Source: Terfezia claveryi | Taxonomy: Eukaryota > Ascomycota > Pezizomycetes > Pezizales > Pezizaceae | DNA length: 64,000 nucleotides | Assembly (NCBI GenBank): GCA_015179025.1 | Contig: WHUX01000058.1 | Coordinates: 186,001 to 250,000, forward strand | Direction of reading: 5' to 3' | Part shown: piece after piece, positions 57,391 through 64,000 of the stretch | Layout: each line of letters starts with the position of its first letter | Numbering within the stretch: the stretch's first letter is position 1 | Notes under the pieces: generated by a model | Database searches by the model: none | Told to the model about the DNA's origin: nothing | Seen by the model: only the letters and a program-made list of their open reading frames with translations | Translations under genes and position numbers: made by a program

Positions 57391-58576
57391 CGTAACCTGC
57401 TAACCGATCAGTATCACGACACTTAAAATTCAAATAAAACTACCTTACACTCGTACCAGAACGGAGTGTAGCACAGGCGATGACGGAGCGCAACGTAGAG
57501 GGTTTAGTTGTAGGATTAGGTACCAAAGCGTCCTGAAGGGAACGGAGCGAAGCGTAGTGAACTGAACGAGAAGGGCCCTTTATACACTCCTTCACTGCAT
57601 AATTCATGTGTTGACACGACAGGGGTCGACTCTGACACGACCGGGGTCTGGCTGTAGCCAAGAGGCCTCCGTTAATGGGGGGCTACCTATGTAGGTAGGC
57701 CCCTTAAGGTAATTGCAGGCATCCTGCCGTGCAAGGATATGTGCACAGAGCAGGGAAGTATATCAGGTGTGCTACCTACAACAACTTCACCTTATCTTGG
57801 TCATTATTCCCCTTCCTGGCTGATGCAGCTAATATCAAACCTACAGATGCTCTAGATACGAAAACCCTATGACCGATAACTACTTATACATACCTACTAT
57901 TACAAAATAAAGATACAAACTACCGTAGCCAACAGTTTCTAATATTACAGCTGTTGCCTGTACAATGAGGAAGTCTGCAAGTCTCTTCTCTTGGAACAAT
58001 TCGGTAATTAGCTATATACGGAGTCATTAGCTGATCAATTCCTCACAACTCTATATGATAGTGTACTATCCAGTAGCACACTGGTAAGAATTTGTACCCT
58101 GATGGATTGGAGGTGGATATTGGGTACAAGAGGTAGTCAAAGGCAGAAGGCTCAACTCTGGTAAAAAGATAGAAGAGGGTCTAGAGGTGGAAGAATGGAA
58201 GTGAAGCATGGGCTATAGGTGTTGGCTGTGTAAGAGATGTTCTGGTATTAGTCCCAGTTTCAATGCAAATTGTATCTTATAGAGGCAACTTTGCCCGTGA
58301 AAATCCCTCGACACGCAAACAGCGGCACTAGGCTTTCAAATCCAGTTCAATTATTGTCGTATTTGGCTGGTCCTAGAGGTACGTATAAAACAATATCGAT
58401 GCCTCGCAACGCTTACCTCGGCCGAACTGACCCTAACTGTTTTGATATTCTACAAGGTAAAGATAATGGGACTGCTGATGATGAGCATGACTATCTCACC
58501 TGTATGGCAAGGTAAGCTGACTGGTGCTTAGATGCGTTGCGTTACGCCTTCTCTAAACTGTACAGAACTCGAAACT
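57391..58576. other. intergenic, no convincing gene
   Basis: A short direct repeat (GACACGAC.GGGGTC) occurs twice near 57615-57645. An 81-codon frame at 58270-58515 (PRNAYLGRTDPNCFDILQGK..) starts with TTG and I cannot assign it; it could be a fragment of a gene. Confidence 0.4.
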
Positions 58577-59951
58577 TTTTATTTTTTTTAATTTGGTACA
58601 CCCACGGAACAACGAGTTGAGAAAACCTCCCCCTCCACGCCCTCCTTCGGCCCTCCCCTAGAAATACCCTCCAGCTTATCTACCTTCTTAGGAATTAGAG
58701 ATTCAACCGGGTGAAGAACTCTTCCACCCTGTCCACCAAGTAATCTCCGTCCTCTCTCTTCTCCCTCCGCCCCCACACCTCCTTATCGTCGGTCTGTTCC
58801 CACGAACTCCACCTTCTTCCCAGCCATTCCCCTGCTGGGCAAACCAAGGCCACGTGTGAGCCCGTTTCCAGCTGGAGACAATCTGCACAGGTTGGATCTT
58901 CATAATTATCCAACGTGTACCTCCACCAACCCAACCTTCCTTTGCCTGTTCGACACTGGGTGTAATTCAGGAGGGCTTTCCTGTTCCATTTGAGTACCCT
59001 CCCCATCCCCGTCCCTTTAACTTCCCTCTCTGCCTTCCTTCTCCTGGTCCACGCTTGCTTTAAACCTCCTTCTGTGACCAACGTATAGCAAGACTCTTTA
59101 TTAGCCCCTCTTTTTGCCCTCCTATCTGTCTTCTCATTTCCAAAGATTCCAACATGAGCCTTGACCCATCCTAGGGTCACCGCATCTGGACCCAATGCCT
59201 CTTGTCTTTTCCTAATATCTTCCACCACCTGTTTCAGGTGTCTTGTCCTCGCTTTCCCTCTTCTCCCTGCTGCCTTCACTGCTGCGATAGCTGCCTGTGA
59301 ATCTGAGAGGATAATGACCTTCTTGTCTCTGGGTTCATTTCTTAAGGCCCCTATCATACCCCCGATCTCCCCATCCCATACCGTTGCTATTTTTCCAATA
59401 CCCATATTTCCGCTCTTTTCCAACTCCGGATTCCACCACCCTCCTCCAACTTTACCGTGTTCATTCATGCTTCCATCCGTGAAGACTGTTGAATGGTCTA
59501 CTCCGGCTTCAGAAATCTTTTCCTGCCAGACCCTCTTATCATCCTTTTCTCCTAACCCAAAATTAAGCTCTGGGATATCCACCTTCCCACAAGATCCTCC
59601 AATGCTAAGACTGAACTCATTACCCGCCACCTCCTCCACTCTCCTTAATAGGGTCGTGATGGCTGTTGTCACTCCGCCCTCCTCATCCTTGATTAGATCC
59701 CCTGCTGCTGTTGGGTCTTTAAGAATCTTCCCCAATAACCTAGCTTGTCCTGCTTTCATAGCCATATCGGGACTTTCTACTCCAGCGATCTGGCTAACCA
59801 ACCTCCTCTCAGAGCCTCTCGTAGCTCCTGTGCACTTTCTTAAGGCCTGATATTGGAGTCGTTCAAACTCTCTTTCCCAGTCCCGTTGGCCCCTCCATCC
59901 TAGTTCTGAGCCCCAGAGTGCAATAGAACTCGAGCCTAAATCTCTCAGTTC
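58577..59951 (-). mobile_element. LINE 3' end: RNase H domain and A-rich tail
   Basis: Seen: the frame is open from 59951 to TAA at 58695. It starts in the tail of the polymerase region (IALWGSELGWRGQRDWEREF, LQYQALRKCTGATRGSERRL), then an RNase H domain: TDGSMNEHGKVGGGWW (first Asp), WDGEIGGMIGAL (Glu), IILSDSQAAIAAVKAA (second Asp), LGWVKAHVGIFGNEKTDRRA (His..Asp). It ends with a zinc-knuckle-like CADCLQLETGSHVALVCP. About 115 nt of 3' UTR and an A-rich tail (AAATTAAAAAAAATAAAAA, minus sense) reach 58577. Known: Tad-like fungal non-LTR elements. No reverse transcriptase core is present (a stop at 59952 and non-coding beyond), so it is 5' truncated. All RNase H acidic residues are kept. Confidence 0.85.
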
Positions 59952-60690
59952 TCACAATCATGGCATTTTTCTGGCTATTCATGCGTGCGTCCACCACTTT
60001 ACCTTACCTTACAGCACCAAGGGGTTGGTGTAGATCCCTGTGGAGATGCATTAACCCGGGGCGTATGCACTGAGCTCACACATACCCAAGCTCGTACTAG
60101 TATCCCACCAATCGTATTGGCATCATGATGCTTTCTTGATCCAAGTCTTGCAGGCATGCCGTGCGAGTCATGCACATGTTGGTCCCGTTCTTCATGAGGT
60201 CAGTAATGTTTGATCTTGCCCTTGCGGTTACTGCTCGGAATCTAATTTAACCCACCCCAGAGGCTTCTCGTTTTGACCAAACTGCTTGTTCGCCAGATAA
60301 CAGACAGCTTGCCCTCATATTTTCCTTCCCTCTCCACCAACGACCAGAAACTCCCACCTCAACCTAGGCATTGAAATACCTCTCCAGTCTCAAGTTTATA
60401 CCCTCCCCCAACACAATGTACAGTACGGTTGTTGACTGATTCAGCCTCAAAGATAGCTGACAGGGACGCCGCAGTGCTACCTGGAACAGCTTTAAGGGAA
60501 CCCCCTTAAAACTCACATAATACTCCGTTTATAATCAATTCAACCCTGTTGGAAATACTCTTAGCTCCAAAAGGAAAGAAGTGAGAAAATGGAGGGAATA
60601 TAAGCACGAGAAAAGACCACTAGATAGAACATTAGAACACTGATTATTTAGCTAAAATTGCTCCAAATATATGCTCCTCTCTACAGAGGA
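59952..60690. other. intergenic, nothing coding
   Basis: No gene or clear RNA seen beyond the LINE break. A partial TACTCCGT motif lies at 60523. Confidence 0.4.
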
Positions 60691-60760
60691 CTCTCGATAC
60701 AAGCATATCGTTCGGACCGGGAGAAGTATGCTTGTAACGAATATATGCTTATAGCAAGAG
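60691..60760. repeat. pogo/Tigger-like inverted repeat
   Basis: TACAAGCAT (60698-60706) is mirrored by ATGCTTGTA (60728-60736), and the outer CTCTCGATACAAGCATAT is roughly mirrored by ATATATGCTTATAGCAAGAG. The core TTCGGACCGGGAG recalls ends of pogo/Tigger elements. No transposase adjacent. Confidence 0.5.
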
Positions 60761-60817
60761 AAAATAGGTAACTATAAAATGAAGTTAACTAGCGCTAGGA
60801 AATGTTGTGGAATAGGC

Positions 60818-61135
60818 TTATGAATCCAAGCAGAGCATATAAACAAGAAATATCCAAACGAGAGTAGTAGGTGTGGAAGCGGGAATGTCAAGGAGAGGAG
60901 GCACCAGAAAGTCAGTGATCCTGGGCTGAACATGCAGACGCCTGCATTGAATTTCTAGAGTCTCAATACTTTTCCCCTCACGCTGTAGAACATCTTGTAG
61001 GTCCCTGATATTGGCTGTAGGTTCAGCTTGAAGAGAAAAGGGGAGTAATCCTTCAATATGCGTGGGCGCTACCCTGAGGTGTAACCGATCAAGCCTGATG
61101 CTGTTGGACAACCGAAGATTTGGAAGAAGAGGCCA
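60818..61135 (-). pseudogene. LRR/F-box-like gene fragment
   Basis: Seen: minus-strand frame PLLPNLRLSNSIRLDRLHLR..QAEPTANIRDLQDVLQREGK..SIETLEIQCRRLHVQP to a stop at 60818, without a usable ATG in frame. The rhythm (LPNLRL, LHLR, LEIQCRRL) resembles leucine-rich regions of fungal F-box proteins. A short fragment only. Confidence 0.35.
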
Positions 61136-61251
61136 TTGTTTTCACAGTCAGTATGTATACATCATCGGATCACTCGGTCTGATGCAAAACCAAGTAAGTT
61201 AATTTGACAGTGAACAGGTGACATGAAATCGAGAGTGCATCATCATTTGAC

Positions 61252-61370
61252 ATCTACGACCATAGACTGAAGAAAACGAGGCATCCCGTCCGCTCTGCCA
61301 TATCTAAGCTTCAGATCGCCAGGCTAGTACTGCAGTGGGTGACCATGCGGGAATCCCTGGTGTTGTAGAT
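61252..61370 (+). rRNA. 5S rRNA gene
   Basis: Seen: 119 nt with the 5S landmarks ACGACCATA, TCCCGTCCGCTC, TAAGC, AGTA, GTGGGTGACCA, GAATCCCTG and GTGTTGTA. Helix I pairs ATCTAC (5') with GTAGAT (3'), and helix II pairs CTGAAG with CTTCAG. A T7 terminator follows at 61370-61376. In many filamentous ascomycetes 5S genes are dispersed rather than in the rDNA array, which this fits. Helix I differs from the form I recall as common (ACATAC/GTATGT) but in a compensating way. Confidence 0.85.
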
Positions 61371-61533
61371 TTTTTTATTCTCTCACAGCACTTAGCTATA
61401 GTATATACATCATCAGGATGCTGATTACGCGGTTTGTTATGCGGTTTTCCACGATATTAAGCCTGATACAAAACCAAGTAAGCTAATTTGAGAGTGCATA
61501 GGTGACATAAAATCGAGAGTGCATCATCATTTG

Positions 61534-61637
61534 ACATTTACGACCATAGATAGACTGAAGAAAAAGAGGCATCCCGTTCGCTCTGCCATATCGAGGCTTT
61601 AGATCGCCGGGCTAGTACTGCAGTGGGTGACCACGCG
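61534..61637 (+). pseudogene. degraded tandem copy of the 5S gene
   Basis: It aligns with the 61252 copy over TACGACCATAG..GTGGGTGACCACGCG but has a 4-nt insertion (TAGA), CCCGTTCG for CCCGTCCG, and no 3' helix I strand or T-run. Flanks upstream are also duplicated (AAAACCAAGTAAG, GAGAGTGCATCATCATTTGA), so a segment of about 285 bp was duplicated with the gene. Confidence 0.8.
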
Positions 61638-62406
61638 ATAAAGTCTCCCATCGCAGCACTAAACAGGCAATCTTGTTGGAGAGTGTAACCGCTAGGACAA
61701 AACGTGATCACTGGGTGCTAGGTTTGCCCAAACACCGATAGTATATTGTACGCTCACAAATCTGCAATTATTTTCCCTGGCATTGTTTGATTACCTTTTT
61801 GGGAAGTCACCCAAGTAAGTCCCGATTTGGTCCCTACCATTTCTGGTCTCGCAGACTACCATTTTAGAAATCGTGCTACTCCTCTTTTGGCACACCACGC
61901 TAGTATTCTGCAACACCACACCAGTACACTACTGCCTTTTGTTTTTTTATATACTCAGTATGCGGTCCCGACATAGTACTCTGCAGCTGCTATATTCTCG
62001 GCCCCTATACCAACTTTGAATGGCTTGGTTTATCTCGACATGTTCCAGAATACGACAGATCATTTGTTTTTCAGCCAGGTCCCTCAGGATCAAAAACTAT
62101 ATATTGTACGGTCATTCCCTCCTCCTTGAACCACCAGTCTCTACAGCCCCTCTAGTCATCACTGACAGGTCTCAGGAAATTCAAATTGCAGTCATACTGT
62201 CATTTGCGTCCTAGGCCTCGTATCCTCTGCACTTCCTCTGCATCACTCAAATATATTGCAGTTGCACCATCATTTGCCTTCTCCTATGGTCTGCCACTCT
62301 TTTTCCGGCATCCCCGATAGACCTCCAAAGTATTGTCTACACTTCCAACATTAATCTTTCAATATTAATTGTTCAACATCAATCCGAAACACAATCCTTA
62401 AGTATC
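61638..62406. promoter_or_regulatory. intergenic upstream of the 62407 gene
   Basis: No gene. Repeated CAATATT/CAACATCAAT stretches just before 62407 may be leader sequence. Confidence 0.35.
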
Positions 62407-62880
62407 ATGGCCATGGATAACTCCAACTCCTTCAATGCTCTAACTCAAGCTCACCCTGGCAGGAGTGCAGCTGATTACCGGATGCTCCAGACCCTCTTAA
62501 CAATAGCAGTCACTTCCATCCCGAAGAAGCCTTATCTAAAAGCCACATTGCGTAAGTTAGACCAAACTGAACGAAAGTTCAGAGACTTCTGCATAAATAC
62601 CTTGGGCATGCTCGATGTAAGTTATAGTACTGATGCAGTAATTCTATACATCAGGAACGATTTTCCTGCGCCGCAACACCACCACCAGGCGCCCCAACGG
62701 CTGTCGTTACCAATATGCGCCTCCAGCGCCTGCACCGCTGTGGCGCCATTACCTTCCAATGGCCACCCTGGGGCCTATCTGACGCACCCGCGCCCTGAAA
62801 TTGTAGGTGCTATGTCTGCCTTGTGGCGTCACATGTCTCTATGTATTGTGCGGGCGAAGTCCTGGAGTATACCGCCATAA
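62407..62880 (+). CDS. small hypothetical protein, splice form uncertain
   Basis: Seen: ATG 62407 (second ATG two codons on). The first 70 codons (NALTQAHPGRSAADYRMLQT..LKATLRKLDQTERKFRDFCI..) look like a real helical domain. At 62617 there is GTAAGTTATAG. Unspliced, the frame runs to 62880 (157 residues). If spliced to CAG at 62654 (38 nt, short for fungi) the product would end in '..GAITFQWPPWGLSDAPAP'. I cannot choose. No family recognised. Confidence 0.45.
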   Translation: MAMDNSNSFNALTQAHPGRSAADYRMLQTLLTIAVTSIPKKPYLKATLRKLDQTERKFRDFCINTLGMLDVSYSTDAVILYIRNDFPAPQHHHQAPQRLSLPICASSACTAVAPLPSNGHPGAYLTHPRPEIVGAMSALWRHMSLCIVRAKSWSIPP

Positions 62881-63539
62881 CCTAGGAGTGCGTCCTGGAT
62901 CTAGTACGTGACATCAAGATGTATCCACTCCATGGAGCATCATGGTTACAGCAGCCAGGCAAAGCCATCGAGTTTGTGTAGGAAATATACTCTGCCAACC
63001 CGAAACCTAATCAGAGTGGGGCGAGCCTAATCTTGATTAAACTCTGCCAACCTAAATGGAGCAATGAGTGATGAGTGATGAATTGGTAGTCAAGGAGTGC
63101 CGTAGATATGATAAAGTGTTATATGAGGAACTTGTATATATAGATCGCTGATCTCCAGAGAGAAGAATCATCAAAGAATAAGTCAATCAATGAACAAGTC
63201 TCGCTCATATATTTAAATAAACCCAATAATCTCATACCTACCTTAGATAACATAATTCCAACGGTTAGTATTGAAAGGACTAGTATTCTTGAGCTTCTGT
63301 ATACATGCTTGAGCCATAAATTTGATTCCTTGCAACCATTCCCTTACCCCACTACAACTCTAGCTTCCACATTTGCCTCCCACATTCCCAGTGATGCCAT
63401 CGTCTGAGCTGTCTATAATATAGTTGTCACCGGTCTTAAGTAATCCTGCTGTTAGCGACAGCGCGCAAGCATGGCGAGGCGGCACGTCGCAGTCGCTGGC
63501 TGCATGCGTTCATCTTCCTGGATAGAGCTATTAGCTATG
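62881..63539. other. intergenic, nothing distinct
   Basis: A short duplicated phrase (ACTCTGCCAACC) occurs at about 62990 and 63042, each followed by similar sequence. No gene seen. Confidence 0.4.
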
Positions 63540-63839
63540 CCTCCACATAGAGTGCGCTGATTTTCTGGCGGCTCGACCTACCTAGGCTACACAATCGCTG
63601 GTTGAATAGATTCATCCGTCCACATTGGAGTAATCCGGCAATGCCTGGGTAGAGATATTAGCCAGGCCTCCACATAGAGTCCGCTGATTTTCTGGCTACT
63701 CCACCTACCTAGGCTACACAATCGCTGCCTGAAGAGCTTCATCTGTCCACATTGGAGTTATCCGGCAATGCCTGGGTACAGATATTGGCCAGGCCTCCAC
63801 ATAGAGTCCGCTGGAGACAGGTCCACATATGCCCGCCAG
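63540..63839. repeat. 127-bp tandem repeat, about 2.3 copies
   Basis: CCTCCACATAGAGT starts units at 63540, 63667 and 63794, exactly 127 bp apart. Shared inner phrases are GCTGATTTTCTGGC, CCTACCTAGGCTACACAATC and TCCGGCAATGCCTGGGTA. The third copy breaks off after GTCCGCTGGA. Confidence 0.85.
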
Positions 63840-63934
63840 CCGTGAGATTGCCCAAGTGGGTAATAACCATGGAAATTGTGTAGCCATATTGGCCGCTGTT
63901 CATTTGGAACGTTTCCCTGTCTATCGGTCTTCTT

Positions 63935-64000
63935 CATATTGAGCGTTTCCACACATATGAGGGCTTCCTTATACTGAGCGTTTCCACACATATGAAGGCT
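63935..64000. repeat. 35-bp tandem repeat cut by window end
   Basis: ATATTGAGCGTTTCCACACA plus TATGAGGGCTTCCTT is followed by a second unit with two changes that runs off the window edge. Confidence 0.75.

Noticed and set aside
59161..59850. 229-codon plus-strand frame
   Set aside because: Antisense of the RNase H domain.
63540..63839. Regular repeats considered as a CRISPR array
   Set aside because: 127-bp head-to-tail units with no spacers; this is a eukaryotic tandem repeat.

Overview
The window looks like nuclear DNA of a filamentous ascomycete (Pezizomycotina). Genes are split by short introns (mostly 54-70 nt) with GTAAGT/GTGAGT-type donors and CTAAC-type branch sites. Protein-coding genes sit far apart on both strands. 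The families I recognise (CFEM wall protein, Stc1 RNAi/heterochromatin adaptor, SLC33/AT-1 acetyl-CoA transporter, F-box-like Cys-rich protein, Tad-like LINEs, fungal VEAK/VEIK repeat families) are fungal. I cannot name the species; Leotiomycetes or Pezizomycetes would fit.

Layout. 0-5.5 kb: a predicted secreted protein (minus) and a divergent two-exon gene. 6.1 kb: an intron-containing tRNA-Arg(CCT). 7-15.4 kb: two small doubtful Cys-rich ORFs, an F-box-like/Cys-rich gene, a decayed secreted-protein relic and a five-exon gene carrying an Asn/Gly-rich motif. 16.4-24.8 kb: a repeat-rich zone with LINE ORF1, tandem repeats, a GC palindrome and a near-perfect 37-bp-arm hairpin. 24.9-26 kb: the Stc1 gene. 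28.3-31 kb: a proline/glutamine-rich coiled-coil gene with an unresolved start and frame change. 31-43 kb: a long gene-poor stretch with microsatellites, decayed repeat segments and one small three-exon gene. 43.3-52.4 kb: the gene-dense core, made of a CFEM GPI-anchored protein, the acetyl-CoA transporter with a poly-Gln tract, and a convergent ~1,338-codon coiled-coil protein with a frameshift at a G8 run. 53.4-60 kb: a graveyard of a Pif1-like helicase relic, a small SAP-like gene, a 134-bp MITE, two adjacent nuclease-fold-like pseudogenes and a LINE 3' end with RNase H. 60.7-64 kb: a pogo-like inverted repeat, a decayed LRR/F-box-like fragment, an intact-looking 5S rRNA gene with a degraded tandem copy, a small gene and a 127-bp tandem repeat.

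The strongest genome-scale signal is a short motif (TAGTCTGG[T/C]TGGCACAA and variants) scattered more than 20 times on both strands. It is the terminal inverted repeat of at least one complete miniature element, so many 'empty' stretches appear to be old insertion footprints. An Stc1 gene, whose family links RNAi to heterochromatin, lies in the same transposon-riddled window; that juxtaposition is suggestive only. I did not find a clearly new multigene system. The best leads are the MITE/TIR family, the long hairpin, the paired VEAK/VEIK pseudogenes and the Asn/Gly motif protein.
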